Assembly: GCF_002872475.1 (NCBI RefSeq)
Contig: NZ_CP025682.1
Span: 248,001-312,000 of the forward strand
Length of the DNA stretch: 64,000 nt
DNA from: Pseudazoarcus pumilus
Lineage (GTDB): Bacteria > Pseudomonadota > Gammaproteobacteria > Burkholderiales > Rhodocyclaceae
Direction: 5' to 3'
The notes beneath the pieces are model-generated. The model was not told the origin of the DNA, searched no databases, and was given only the letters and a program-made list of their open reading frames with translations. Below, piece after piece: positions 33,969 through 43,722 of the stretch. Every line of letters starts with the position of its first letter. Position 1 is the stretch's first letter. The position numbers and the translations under genes are program-made.

Positions 33969-34742
33969 TCAGCGAGACTCGACGCGCAGCGCATAGGGGT
34001 TTGGGGGCACGAAGGCCTGCTGGTAGTAGACCGCCTGACCGTCGCCAGCGAACGTGACGAAGTCGATGATGGCGCCGGTGATGCCGGGTTCGGCGGAGAG
34101 CATGGCGCCGACGTCCTGCGGCAGTGTCGTGACGCGCACGGTGCGGCTGCTGCGCTCGATCACGACGTTGTATTCGCGGCGCAGGATGTCCTTGAAGTTC
34201 ATTGTCTGGAAGCCTTGCATCTGCGCGCTGGCGAAGACGGGGTAGCGCATCGCGTCGATGTAGAAGCGGCTGCAGCATTCGAACTGGTGCGCGACCGAGA
34301 AGATGCGGTCCAGGCGCACGACCTCGCGAACCGACTCGCCCAGGTGGCGCCGCCAGTCCACCGTGGCGCCGTCGTCCCGCTCCTGCGCGACCAGCCGCGG
34401 GAACAGCGCCAGCGGCTCGCCGGCGTCGTCCTCGAACAGCAGGTGGCGCGGCCCGGCCATCACGCCTTCGCGTTGCGCGACGAAGGTGCCGTGGCCCTGG
34501 CGGCGCACCACCACGCCGCTCTGCACCAGATCGCGCAGCGCCTTCTGCACCGTGCCGAGGCTGTAGGGCGAATTTTCGGCCAGCGCCATTTCCTTGGGCA
34601 GGCGATCGAGCGGCTTCCAGTAGCCGTCGTCGATGGCGCGCAACAACGTCTCGCGCAGGCGCGCGTACTTGGGCAGGCCGGCCAGATCGCCGGGCGCGTA
34701 GCGCCGCAGCACTTCGCTCAGTTCGGGGTCGGACATCTTCAT
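33969..34742 (-). CDS. GntR-family regulator, UTRA (HutC-like) subgroup
   Basis: 257 residues. The winged helix has LPKYARLRETLLRAIDDGYW, LPKEMALAENSPYSLGTVQKAL and VRRQGHGTFVAQ; the C-terminal UTRA ligand fold ends IDFVTFAGDGQAVYYQQAFV. It is divergent from TTT set 2, its likely target. An internal ATG at 34736 is an alternative start. Confidence 0.9.
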   Translation of the reverse strand: MKMSDPELSEVLRRYAPGDLAGLPKYARLRETLLRAIDDGYWKPLDRLPKEMALAENSPYSLGTVQKALRDLVQSGVVVRRQGHGTFVAQREGVMAGPRHLLFEDDAGEPLALFPRLVAQERDDGATVDWRRHLGESVREVVRLDRIFSVAHQFECCSRFYIDAMRYPVFASAQMQGFQTMNFKDILRREYNVVIERSSRTVRVTTLPQDVGAMLSAEPGITGAIIDFVTFAGDGQAVYYQQAFVPPNPYALRVESR

Positions 34743-34788
34743 TCCTCTTGTCGCGCCGGCCGCGCGGTGCGGCCGTTGCGAGAGAATG

Positions 34789-34827
34789 TTGACAGATAAA
34801 ACTATATAGCTTTAGTGTTTAAAACAC
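34789..34827 (+). promoter_or_regulatory. AT-rich promoter/operator region before TTT set 2
   Basis: TTGACA (34789-34794) is followed by the palindromes CTATATAG (34802-34809) and GTGTTTAAAACAC (34815-34827) in an otherwise GC-rich region. No exact -10 can be assigned. The palindromes are candidate sites for the divergent GntR-UTRA regulator. Confidence 0.45.
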
Positions 34828-34893
34828 AACGGCCGCCAGAGTCACGAGCAGGCCGACGAGAACGAGAGAGAACCACACCAACAGGGGACTGCA

Positions 34894-35373
34894 ATGCCGA
34901 AAATCACCGGCGACTTGCTGCTGGGAAGTGCATTCATCGTGCTCGGGGCCGGCGCCATCGGCGTCATCAGCCAGGTCGAACGCACCGCGCTGGCTTCGCG
35001 CGGAATACTCGAATCCAAGACATTACCAACGATCTACGCTGGCCTGCTGATCGGGCTGAGCGTGCTGCTGATCGCCAATGCGCTGGTGCGGCGGCTGGCG
35101 GCACGCAGGCCGGCGGACGAGGCGCGAGACGCGCCGCTGCCGGGGCAGCGCCTGCGCTCGGCCGTGCTGATCGTCGGCACCGTGCTGCTGGTGGCCGCGT
35201 ACACGGTGGCGCTGGCGCATGTCCCGTTCTTCGTCGCGACGAGCATTTTCCTCATCCTGTGCATGGGGTTCTACGGACGGCGTCCGTGGTGGCGCGTGGT
35301 ATTGCTGGGAGTCGGTGGCGGCGCGGCGCTGCACTGGCTGTTCGTCGCGGTCATCCAGCTGCCGCTGCGCTGA
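34894..35373 (+). CDS. TTT small membrane subunit (TctB-like, set 2)
   Basis: 159 residues with four helices (LLLGSAFIVLGAGAIGVIS, IYAGLLIGLSVLLIANALV, AVLIVGTVLLVAAYTVALA, LGVGGGAALHWLFVAVIQL). Gene order here is TctB-TctA-TctC, unlike set 1. It precedes the large permease by 11 nt. Confidence 0.88.
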   Translation: MPKITGDLLLGSAFIVLGAGAIGVISQVERTALASRGILESKTLPTIYAGLLIGLSVLLIANALVRRLAARRPADEARDAPLPGQRLRSAVLIVGTVLLVAAYTVALAHVPFFVATSIFLILCMGFYGRRPWWRVVLLGVGGGAALHWLFVAVIQLPLR

Positions 35374-35384
35374 AGGGGCAGGAC

Positions 35385-36902
35385 ATGTTCTCCGATCTGC
35401 TTCTTGGTTTTGCGGCAACGCTGGAGCCAACCAGCATCATGATGATCGCGGCCGGCACGGCGCTGGGCATCTTCGTCGGCGCGCTGCCGGGCCTGAGTTC
35501 GCCGATGGCGATCATCGTGCTGCTGCCGCTGACCTATTCGTTTCCGACGCTGCCGGCGCTGATGATGATGATGGGCGTGTATGTCGGCACCAAGCTGGGT
35601 GGCTCGTTCTCGGCGATCCTGCTGCGCACGCCGGGCACCCCGGCCGGCGCGTGTACGGCGCTCGACGGCTATCCCATGGCGCAGCGCGGAGAAGCCGGGC
35701 TGGCGTTGGGTTACGCGGTGATGGGTTCGACCCTGGGCGGCATCTTCGGCTGGGTCATCGCGATCACCTGCGTGCCGCTGCTCGCTACGGTGGCGATGAA
35801 GGCCGCGAGCGCCGACATCGCGCTGATCGGCGTGCTCGGCCTGATCATGGTCACCGCCTTCATCCGCGCCTCGATGCTGCGCGGCCTGATCGGCGTGACC
35901 CTGGGGCTGCTGATCGCCACCGTGGGCATCGACCCGGTCGACGGCACCGAACGCTTCACCTTCGGCACCTACCAGCTGCAGTCGGGCATTCCCTTCGCTG
36001 CCGCTCTGGTGGGCTTCTTCGGCTTCGCGGTGGTGCTCAGCGATACCTCGCTGATCGGCACGTCCACCGAGGCGGTGACGCAGAAGGTGCGGCTGGTGCT
36101 GCCCAAAATGCGCGAGGTGTTCAGCCGCTGGCGCGCCATCGTCATCGGCGCCGGCTACGGCGTGGGTATCGGCGCGATTCCCGGCGTGGGTGCGGAGGCC
36201 TCGCCGTGGATGGCCTACGGCACCGTGCGCAACCAGTCGAAGAACCCGGAAGCCTTCGGCACCGGCGAGCCCAGCGGCATTCTCGCGCCGGAGTCGAACA
36301 ACAACGCCTCGTGTGGCGGGACCATGGTGCCCATGCTCACGCTCGGCATTCCGGGCGACGGCACGACAGCGGTGATGCTCGGCGCGCTGATCCTGCACGG
36401 GGTGGCGCCGGGCGTGACCCTGATGCGTGACGAGCCGGTGCTGGTTTGGGGTTTGCTGGCTTCGCTGCTGGTGGCCACGGTGTTCATGTTTCTGATCGCC
36501 TGGCCCTCGATCACGCTGTTCGTGCGCGTGCTCGGCAAGGACCGTGGCTGGCTGTTCCCGTTCATCCTGGTGCTCGCCACGCTGGGCGCCTTCGCCAGCA
36601 TGAACGACTTCTTCCCGGTGTGGGTGGCCCTGGCCTGCGGTGTGCTGGGCTGGGTGCTGGAGTCGCACGGCTTTCCCACCGTCACCGTGGTGCTGGGGAT
36701 CATCCTCGGACCCATCATCGAGCAGAACGCCCGGCTCGCGCTGTCGCTGTCGCAGAACGACTGGGGCGTGTTCGTCGGCACCGTGCCGCGCATGCTGATC
36801 GCGGCCCTGATCGTCGGGTTGATCGCCTGGGAACTGTGGCGGCACCTGTCGAAGCACCTTGCATCTCCCCGCAAGCAGTCCGTACCCCATGGAGGCAACT
36901 GA
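35385..36902 (+). CDS. TTT large permease (TctA-like, set 2)
   Basis: 505 residues. Conserved motifs are VGALPGLSSPMAIIVLLPL, FSAILLRTPGTPAGACTALDG and VPMLTLGIPGDGTTAVMLGA. About 12 transmembrane helices. It ends one base before the receptor-gene start. Confidence 0.95.
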   Translation: MFSDLLLGFAATLEPTSIMMIAAGTALGIFVGALPGLSSPMAIIVLLPLTYSFPTLPALMMMMGVYVGTKLGGSFSAILLRTPGTPAGACTALDGYPMAQRGEAGLALGYAVMGSTLGGIFGWVIAITCVPLLATVAMKAASADIALIGVLGLIMVTAFIRASMLRGLIGVTLGLLIATVGIDPVDGTERFTFGTYQLQSGIPFAAALVGFFGFAVVLSDTSLIGTSTEAVTQKVRLVLPKMREVFSRWRAIVIGAGYGVGIGAIPGVGAEASPWMAYGTVRNQSKNPEAFGTGEPSGILAPESNNNASCGGTMVPMLTLGIPGDGTTAVMLGALILHGVAPGVTLMRDEPVLVWGLLASLLVATVFMFLIAWPSITLFVRVLGKDRGWLFPFILVLATLGAFASMNDFFPVWVALACGVLGWVLESHGFPTVTVVLGIILGPIIEQNARLALSLSQNDWGVFVGTVPRMLIAALIVGLIAWELWRHLSKHLASPRKQSVPHGGN

Positions 36903-36903
36903 C

Positions 36904-37881
36904 ATGAGCAGATTCCAGAAACTGCGCACCACCGCCCGCGCCATCGCCGTCACCACGCTGATGACGTTCTCGACGATCGCTGCGGCCGATGACTACCCAT
37001 CCCAGACCGTGCACATCGTCGTGCCTTGGGCCGCCGGCGGCGGCACCGACGCCATCGCCCGCGCCTTCGCCGAGGGCTTCTCGGAAGTCTCGGGGCAGTC
37101 GGTGGTGATCGACAACATCACCGGCGCGTCGGGCGCCACCGGCACGGCACGCGCGATGCGCGCCCGCCCCGACGGCTACACGCTGGTGCTCAACGGCAGC
37201 TCCGACATGAACTCGACGCTGGCCTTCCGCTCGCAGCCCTACGAACTCGATGACTTCGTCTACATCGGCGGCGTCTATGACAGCCCGACCTGGCTGGTCG
37301 CCAACGCCGAGCGCGGCTACAAGAGTTACGAGGACTTTCGCGACGCGGCGAAGAAGTCGCCCGGCCAGCTCACCATCGCCGTGGGCGGCACGGCCAACGC
37401 GCATACGCTGATGGCCGCGGCGATCCGCAGCATGGGCGAAATCGACGTGCGCATCATCCCCTACGGTGGCGGTGCCGACGTGCGTCGTGCGCTGCTCGCC
37501 AACGAGGTCGACGCCGGCGTGATCCATGCGCCGGTGATGCTGGGCGAGATCCGCGAGGGACTCATCAACGTGCTCACCGTGGGCGGTTCGCTCGAGCGCA
37601 TCCACCACGAGCCGCTGCGCGACACGCCGACGCTGCGCGACCACGGCATCCCGGCCGATTTCGGCGTGGTGCGCATGATCATGGCGCCCAAGGGCCTGCC
37701 CGACGAGACGCGCGCCGAGATCGAGCGCATCGCCGAGAAGGCCGTCGCCACCGAGCACTACCGCAAGTTCGGCGAGAAGTTCGGCTTCGCGCCGGTATGG
37801 ATGTCGAGCAAGGAGGCCGACGCGCTGATGCGTGCCGAGCTGGCGAGCTTCCGCGAAATCAAGACCAAATATCTCGACTGA
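36904..37881 (+). CDS. TTT substrate-binding protein (set 2)
   Basis: 325 residues with a signal peptide ending FSTIAAA. TVHIVVPWAAGGGTDAIARA and SGATGTARAMRARPDGYTLVL identify the TctC/Bug fold. It is followed by a GC hairpin (37889-37907) and then the sulfatase gene. Confidence 0.95.
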   Translation: MSRFQKLRTTARAIAVTTLMTFSTIAAADDYPSQTVHIVVPWAAGGGTDAIARAFAEGFSEVSGQSVVIDNITGASGATGTARAMRARPDGYTLVLNGSSDMNSTLAFRSQPYELDDFVYIGGVYDSPTWLVANAERGYKSYEDFRDAAKKSPGQLTIAVGGTANAHTLMAAAIRSMGEIDVRIIPYGGGADVRRALLANEVDAGVIHAPVMLGEIREGLINVLTVGGSLERIHHEPLRDTPTLRDHGIPADFGVVRMIMAPKGLPDETRAEIERIAEKAVATEHYRKFGEKFGFAPVWMSSKEADALMRAELASFREIKTKYLD

Positions 37882-37888
37882 GGACGGT

Positions 37889-37907
37889 GGCGGGGCGTGG
37901 CCCCGCC
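37889..37907 (+). other. Intercistronic hairpin after TTT set 2 receptor gene
   Basis: GGCGGGGC, loop GTG, GCCCCGCC: a compact 8-bp GC stem without a U-tract, in the position where receptor mRNA is often stabilised. Confidence 0.6.
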
Positions 37908-37946
37908 CCCGTCCGGTGTATCTCTTCCCGACATGGAATCCGTGGC

Positions 37947-39401
37947 ATGAAAGCTCAGAATCTCGTGGTGTTCATCTCCGACGAACACAACATTCGCACC
38001 GTCGGTTGCTACGGCAACCCGATCGTGCACACCCCCAACATCGACGCGCTGGCCGCGCGCGGCACGCGTTTTGCCAGTGCCTACTGCACCAACCCGGTGT
38101 GCATCCCGGCGCGCGCCGGTTTCGCCACCGGCAAGTACAGCCACCAGATCGGCTTCTGGGACAACGCCGACCCCTACGACGGCTCCATCCCGTCCTGGCA
38201 CCACCTGCTGCGCGATCGCGGCCACTGGGTGATGTCCATCGGCAAGCTGCATTTCCGCTCCACCGACGACGACAACGGCTTTTCCGAGGAGCGCATCCCG
38301 ATGCACGTCATCGACGGCAAGGGCGACCTGATGGGGCTGGTGCGCGACGATCTGCCCGAGCGCAAGGGTGCGTGGAAGATGGCCGGCATGGCCGGGCCGG
38401 GCGAATCTCTGTATACCCGCTACGACCGCGACATCACCGAGCAGGCGCAGATCTGGTTGCGCGAAGAGGCCGCGCGCCATCGCGACAAGCCGTGGGTGCT
38501 GTTCGTGTCGCTGGTGTCGCCGCATTTTCCGCTGACCGCGCCGTCGGAATACTTCTACCGCTACTACGACGATCCGCGCCTGCCCATGCCCAAGCTCTAT
38601 GCGCCCGGCGAACGTCCCGATCACTCCTACCTGCGCGAGTACGGCGATTGCTTCGCCTACGACAAGTACTTCGACAGCGACGACAAGGTGCGCCGCGCCG
38701 TGGCCGGCTACTACGGGCTGTGCACCTTCATGGACGAGCAGGTCGGCAAGGTCATGCGCACGCTCGAGGAAACCGGCCTGCTCGACGACACGCGCGTGAT
38801 GTACACCAGCGACCACGGCGACAACCTCGGCTCGCGCGGCGTGTGGGGCAAGTCGACGATGTACGAGGAAGCCGCCGCCGTGCCGCTGATCATCGCCGGC
38901 GAGGGCATTCCGCAGGGCCGCGTGGTAGATGCCGCGGTGAGCCACGTCGACGTGCATCCGTTCATCCTCGAGGCCACCGGAGAGGCCGGCCTGATCCCGG
39001 GTGATCAACCCGGCACCTCGCTGATGGCGATCCAGACCGCGCCCGATCCGGAACGCACGGTGCTGAGCGAATATCACGGCATGGGCTCGAAGGCCGGCAT
39101 GTTCATGGTGCGCTATCGCAACTACAAGTACGTGCACTACATCTCGCACCCCGAGCAGTTGTTCGACCTGCGCGCCGACCCCGAGGAACTCGTGGATCTG
39201 GCGGGCGATCCGGCGCATGCCGAGGCGCTCGCCGAGGGGCGTCGGCGGCTGAACGAGATGCTCGATCCGGTCGAGGTGGACCGCCGCGCGCACATGCGCC
39301 AGCGCGAGCTGCTGGCGGCCAACGGCGGGCGCGAGGCGGTGATCGCGCGCGGCGACCTGGGCTTCTCGGTGCCGCCAGGGGTGCAGCCCAACTTTGACTG
39401 A
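37947..39401 (+). CDS. Sulfatase (alkaline phosphatase superfamily)
   Basis: 484 residues, no signal peptide, so cytoplasmic. NPVCIPARAGFATG contains the CxPxR sulfatase signature whose Cys is converted to formylglycine by a maturase. VVFISDEHNIRTVGCYGNP and YTSDHGDNLGSRGVWGKS provide metal ligands. It may desulfate a compound imported by the adjacent TTT system; phosphonate or phosphate ester hydrolysis cannot be excluded in this superfamily. No formylglycine-generating enzyme is in the window. Confidence 0.9.
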   Translation: MKAQNLVVFISDEHNIRTVGCYGNPIVHTPNIDALAARGTRFASAYCTNPVCIPARAGFATGKYSHQIGFWDNADPYDGSIPSWHHLLRDRGHWVMSIGKLHFRSTDDDNGFSEERIPMHVIDGKGDLMGLVRDDLPERKGAWKMAGMAGPGESLYTRYDRDITEQAQIWLREEAARHRDKPWVLFVSLVSPHFPLTAPSEYFYRYYDDPRLPMPKLYAPGERPDHSYLREYGDCFAYDKYFDSDDKVRRAVAGYYGLCTFMDEQVGKVMRTLEETGLLDDTRVMYTSDHGDNLGSRGVWGKSTMYEEAAAVPLIIAGEGIPQGRVVDAAVSHVDVHPFILEATGEAGLIPGDQPGTSLMAIQTAPDPERTVLSEYHGMGSKAGMFMVRYRNYKYVHYISHPEQLFDLRADPEELVDLAGDPAHAEALAEGRRRLNEMLDPVEVDRRAHMRQRELLAANGGREAVIARGDLGFSVPPGVQPNFD

Positions 39402-39411
39402 AGCGAGTGTG

Positions 39412-39458
39412 TGCGAAGGTTTGCAGCCGCACCCTCGGGTGCGGGTGAAACTTTCGCA
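39412..39458. other. Long imperfect inverted repeat between sulfatase and exporter genes
   Basis: The inner stem CCGCACCC-TC-GGGTGCGG is perfect; an outer stem pairs TGCGAAGGTTT with AAACTTTCGCA (one mismatch). It may be a terminator or processing structure just before the exporter start. Confidence 0.55.
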
Positions 39459-39475
39459 GAGTCCAAGGGCTGCTG

Positions 39476-40243
39476 ATGGATGACCTGTCCGCGCTGCAGT
39501 ATGTCGCCATCGCCCTGCTGTTCGCCTGGAGCGGCTTCGTCCGTTCCGGGCTCGGCTTCGGCGGTGCGGTGCTGGTGTTGCCGTTCCTGCTGCTGATCGT
39601 CAATGATCCGCTGGTCTTCCTGCCCCTGATCGCCGTGCACCAGATTCTCTTCGGCGTGTGGGTGCTGCTGCGTGCGCGATTGGCACAAGATGCGGACAAG
39701 GCCGCCCGCGGAGCCGACTGGGCCTACCTCCGGCGCGCCCTGCCGTGGATTCTGCCCCTGTCGCTACTGGGCGTGTTCGGTCTGATCACGCTGCCGTCGC
39801 GGGTGATGAGCGCGATCGTCTATCTGATCGTCATCGCCTATTCGCTGGGCTACGTGCTCAATCTTCCGGTGCGCAGTCGCGGGTCGGTGAGTGATGCGGC
39901 CCTGCTGATGCTGGGTGGCTATTTCAGCGGCAGTTCGATGATCGGCGGGCCACTGATGGTCGCCGTGTTTGCCAGCCATGTCGCGCGCGAGCGGCTGCGC
40001 GACACGATGATCGCCACATGGTTCATCCTGGTCTCGATCAAGCTCCTGTCCTTGGTGATCGTCGGCGTCGACCTGCAGCTCATGCATCATCTGTGGCTCT
40101 TGCCATGTGTACTGGCTGGTCAGCTCTTCGGCGAGAGGTTGCACGGCTGGCTGCTCGCAGCGGACGCCTCGCGCTTTTATCGCGCGCTCGGACTCGTGCT
40201 CCTGCTTACTTGTGTGGTCGGCCTGGGGGCTTCGCTGCGTTAG
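39476..40243 (+). CDS. TauE/SafE (TSUP) family anion exporter
   Basis: 255 residues with about eight helices; IALLFAWSGFVRSGLGFGG and YFSGSSMIGGPLMVAVFAS are the duplicated TSUP half-repeats. The family exports sulfite, sulfoacetate or similar anions. Next to a sulfatase it may remove sulfate or sulfite. Its 3' end overlaps the convergent metR end by 38 nt. Confidence 0.88.
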   Translation: MDDLSALQYVAIALLFAWSGFVRSGLGFGGAVLVLPFLLLIVNDPLVFLPLIAVHQILFGVWVLLRARLAQDADKAARGADWAYLRRALPWILPLSLLGVFGLITLPSRVMSAIVYLIVIAYSLGYVLNLPVRSRGSVSDAALLMLGGYFSGSSMIGGPLMVAVFASHVARERLRDTMIATWFILVSIKLLSLVIVGVDLQLMHHLWLLPCVLAGQLFGERLHGWLLAADASRFYRALGLVLLLTCVVGLGASLR

Positions 40244-41162
40244 CGCCGAGCGAACTCGCCGACGCGGTTACGTCGCGAGACTCGCGCGCCAGCGCCACGA
40301 AAGCGCGCAGGTAGTCGATGTCGACATCGGCCTCGCGAATGCCCAGGAAGATCTGCTTGGCGATGCCTTTCAGTCCCAGGCGTACCGGGGCGATGTCCAG
40401 GCGGTTGGCGTACTCCTCCACCAGCCAGCGCGGCAGCGCGGCCACGCCGCGACCGCTGGCGACCATCTGCAGCATGATGTCGGTGGTCTCGATCGGCTTG
40501 TGGCGGCGCGGTGCGATGCCGGCCGGGGTGAGGAACTGCGTGTAGATGTCCAGCCGGTCGGTGTCCACCGGGTAGGTGATCAGCGTCTCGTCGGTGAGAT
40601 GCTCGGGGCGTGCGTAGGCCGCGCCGCGCAGCGCGTGTCGCGGCCCCACCACCAGTACCTGTTCGTAATCGAACACCGGCTCGAAGTGCAGGCCGGGCTT
40701 GAACAGCGGATCGGGCGTGACCAGCATGTCGATCTCATGGCCGAACAGCGCGCCGATGCCGCCGAACTGGAATTTCTGCTTCACGTCCACATCCACCGCC
40801 GGCCATGCCGCCAGATACGGCGATACGATCTTCAGCAGCCACTGGTAGCAGGGGTGGCATTCCATGCCGATGCGCAGGCTTCCGCGCTCGCCGCGCGCGA
40901 ACTGATGCAAGCGTTCCTCGGCGTACTCCAGTTGCGGCAGCAGGCGCCCGGCCACGGCCAGCAGGTATTCGCCGGCCTGCGTCGGGCGCAGGCTGCGGCC
41001 CTCGCGGTGCCAGACGGCGACGCCAAGCTGGTCCTCGAGCTTGCGCATGGTGTGGCTCAGCGCAGACTGCGTCAGATGCAGGTGTTCGGCCGCGGCGGTG
41101 AGTGAGCCGTGATCGGCCACGGCGCGCACGATGGCGAGGTGGTTGCGTTCAAGCAAAGGCAT
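40206..41162 (-). CDS. metR: LysR-family regulator of methionine biosynthesis
   Basis: 318 residues. The N-terminal helix-turn-helix reads HLAIVRAVADHGSLTAAAEHL and LTQSALSHTMRKLEDQLG; the effector domain has GMECHPCYQWLLKIV and VASGRGVAALPRWLVEEY, typical of MetR, which uses homocysteine as co-regulator. It is divergent from metE. Two copies of ATTCATGAAT lie between them. Confidence 0.93.
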   Translation of the reverse strand: MPLLERNHLAIVRAVADHGSLTAAAEHLHLTQSALSHTMRKLEDQLGVAVWHREGRSLRPTQAGEYLLAVAGRLLPQLEYAEERLHQFARGERGSLRIGMECHPCYQWLLKIVSPYLAAWPAVDVDVKQKFQFGGIGALFGHEIDMLVTPDPLFKPGLHFEPVFDYEQVLVVGPRHALRGAAYARPEHLTDETLITYPVDTDRLDIYTQFLTPAGIAPRRHKPIETTDIMLQMVASGRGVAALPRWLVEEYANRLDIAPVRLGLKGIAKQIFLGIREADVDIDYLRAFVALARESRDVTASASSLGANAAKPPGRPHK

Positions 41163-41181
41163 GAGGGCTTGTGTGATTCAG

Positions 41182-41222
41182 ATTCATGAATACATGAAAA
41201 AGTACCATTTTTATTCATGAAT
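41182..41222. promoter_or_regulatory. Pair of MetR-type operators between metR and metE
   Basis: The palindrome ATTCATGAAT occurs at 41182-41191 and 41213-41222, 31 bp apart (about three helical turns), in the 105-bp divergent region. MetR sites contain TGAA/TTCA half-sites. Confidence 0.75.
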
Positions 41223-41267
41223 TGCTCGGCCTAGCATGGTGGCTTTCTGAACTACGGAACCTCCGTC

Positions 41268-43562
41268 ATGGCACTCACCCACAACCTCGGCTTTCCGCGC
41301 ATCGGCGCGAAGCGCGAACTCAAGTTCGGTCTGGAGTCGTACTGGAAGGGCCAGTCCACCCGCGACGAACTCGAGGCGCTCGGCGCCCATCTGCGCGAGC
41401 GACACTGGGGCAAGCAGGCCCAGCTCGACCTCGTTCCGGTGGGCGACTTTTCTTTCTACGACCAGGTGCTGGACATGAGCTTCACGCTGGGCAACCTGCC
41501 CGAGCGCGTGCGCGGTTTTCAGGGTGATGCGCTCGACAACTACTTCCGCGTGGCGCGCGGCCGGTCCGCCCAATCCGCCGAAGCGCATGCCGGCTGCTGC
41601 GGTGGCGTGGCGGCCGGCGAGATGACCAAGTGGTTCGACACCAACTACCACTACATCGTCCCCGAGTTCGCCGCCGACACCACGTTTGCGCTGGACGCCT
41701 CGCGCCTTGTCGAGCAACTGCGCGAAGCCCGCGAGCAAGGTGTGGCCGCCAAGCCCGTCATCATCGGCCCGCTCACCTATCTGTGGCTGGGAAAGGCCAA
41801 GGATGATTCCAACAAGCTCGACCTGCTCGCGCGCCTGCTGCCGGTGTATGCGCGGCTGCTCGACACGCTGGCCGACGAGGGCGCCGAGTGGGTGCAGATC
41901 GACGAGCCGGTGCTGGTCACCGAACTCGACGCCGACTGGAGGCACGCCTTCAACCTCGCGTACCACGAGCTCAAGGCCAGCAAGGTGAAGCTGCTGCTCG
42001 CCACCTACTTCGGCACGCTGCAGGAGAACCTGCATCTGGCCGCCAACCTGCCGGTGGCCGGCGTGCATGTGGATGCCGTGCGGGCGCGTGACGAGGTGGA
42101 GAGCCTGCTCAACCTGTTGCCGGCGAGCAAGGTGGTGTCGCTGGGCGTCATCGACGGCCGCAACATCTGGAAGACGGATCTCGCTGCCGCGCTCGACTGG
42201 CTCGAACCGCTGCACGAGCGGCTGGGCGACCGTCTGTGGCTCGCCCCGTCATGCTCGCTGCTGCACGTGCCGGTGGATCTGGACAGCGAACAGCGTCTGG
42301 AGGCGGACGTGCGCTCGTGGCTGGCCTTCGCCCGCCAGAAGCTCGAAGAACTGCGCGTTCTCGCCTTCGCGCTCAACTTCGGCCGCGCTGCCGTGCAGGC
42401 CGAACTCGATGCCAACCGCGCCGCCATCGAAGCGCGCCGCGCTTCGCCGCGCGTCCACAACCCGGCCGTCAAGGCCGCGCTGCAACAACTCACCGCCGCG
42501 CTTGGCCAGCGCAAGAGCCCCTATGCCGTCCGCGCCACCAAGCAGGCTGCGCATCTGAAGCTGCCGAAATTCCCCACCACCACCATTGGCTCCTTCCCGC
42601 AAACGCCCGACATCCGCCAGGCGCGCAGCCAGTTCAAGGCCGGCGAAATCGACGCGGCCACCTACCGCGCCGCGATGAAAGCCGAGATCGCCCGCAGCGT
42701 GCGCGAGCAAGAGGCGCTGGGGCTCGACGTGCTGGTGCACGGCGAGGCCGAGCGCAACGACATGGTCGAATACTTCGGCGAACAGCTCGACGGCTACGCC
42801 TTCAGCCAGTTCGGCTGGGTGCAGAGCTACGGCTCACGTTGCGTGAAGCCGCCCATCTTGTTCGGCGACATCAGCCGCCCCAAAGCCATGACCGTGGAGT
42901 GGAGCCAGTACGCTCAGTCGCTCACCGACAAGCCCATGAAAGGCATGCTCACCGGCCCGGTGACCATCCTCAACTGGTCCTTCGTGCGTGACGACCAGCC
43001 ACGCGCCACCACCTGCTGGCAGCTCGCGCTCGCCATCCGCGAAGAAGTGCTCGACCTCGAAAAAGCCGGCGTGCGCGTCATCCAGATCGACGAAGCGGCG
43101 CTTCGCGAAGGCCTGCCGCTGCGCCGCGCCCAATGGCAGGAGTACCTCGACTGGGCCGTCACGTCTTTTCGCATCACCGCCAACGGCGTGGAGGACGAAA
43201 CGCAGATCCACACCCACATGTGCTACTCGGAGTTCAACGACATCATCGCGTCCATCGCCGACATGGACGCCGACGTCATCACCATCGAAACCTCGCGCTC
43301 CGACATGGAACTGCTCGACGCCTTCGACCACTTCAACTACCCCAACGAAATCGGCCCCGGCGTGTACGACATCCACTCACCCAACATCCCGGACCCGCAG
43401 CACATGGTGGACCTGATGAAGAAAGCCGCCGAACGCATCCCCGCAGAACGGCTGTGGGTGAATCCGGACTGCGGGCTGAAGACGCGGCAGTGGAATGAGG
43501 TGATTCCGGCGCTGACGAATATGGTGGACGCGGCGAGGGTGTTGCGGGCGGAGGTGGTGTGA
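41268..43562 (+). CDS. metE: Cobalamin-independent methionine synthase
   Basis: 764 residues, normal length. It starts [19 protein letters not shown]. The zinc site is [12 protein letters not shown] (His and Cys) and NPDCGLKTR (Cys); [19 protein letters not shown] opens the catalytic C-terminal barrel. It transfers the methyl group from 5-methyltetrahydropteroyl-triglutamate to homocysteine. It is regulated by the divergent metR. Confidence 0.98.
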   Translation: MALTHNLGFPRIGAKRELKFGLESYWKGQSTRDELEALGAHLRERHWGKQAQLDLVPVGDFSFYDQVLDMSFTLGNLPERVRGFQGDALDNYFRVARGRSAQSAEAHAGCCGGVAAGEMTKWFDTNYHYIVPEFAADTTFALDASRLVEQLREAREQGVAAKPVIIGPLTYLWLGKAKDDSNKLDLLARLLPVYARLLDTLADEGAEWVQIDEPVLVTELDADWRHAFNLAYHELKASKVKLLLATYFGTLQENLHLAANLPVAGVHVDAVRARDEVESLLNLLPASKVVSLGVIDGRNIWKTDLAAALDWLEPLHERLGDRLWLAPSCSLLHVPVDLDSEQRLEADVRSWLAFARQKLEELRVLAFALNFGRAAVQAELDANRAAIEARRASPRVHNPAVKAALQQLTAALGQRKSPYAVRATKQAAHLKLPKFPTTTIGSFPQTPDIRQARSQFKAGEIDAATYRAAMKAEIARSVREQEALGLDVLVHGEAERNDMVEYFGEQLDGYAFSQFGWVQSYGSRCVKPPILFGDISRPKAMTVEWSQYAQSLTDKPMKGMLTGPVTILNWSFVRDDQPRATTCWQLALAIREEVLDLEKAGVRVIQIDEAALREGLPLRRAQWQEYLDWAVTSFRITANGVEDETQIHTHMCYSEFNDIIASIADMDADVITIETSRSDMELLDAFDHFNYPNEIGPGVYDIHSPNIPDPQHMVDLMKKAAERIPAERLWVNPDCGLKTRQWNEVIPALTNMVDAARVLRAEVV

Positions 43563-43722
43563 TTGGCGGTTAAAGCCCCCGTTGCCCAGGTAAGCGCCCA
43601 TCGGGCGCGCACCTGGGATGCAGAAACGGGGTCGAGTCTAGATTTGACTCATTGAGGGCATCCCGACGGATTGCGCTGCGCTAACCCGCCCTACAGAATC
43701 TGTTGCGTAGCCGGCCAGGCAA

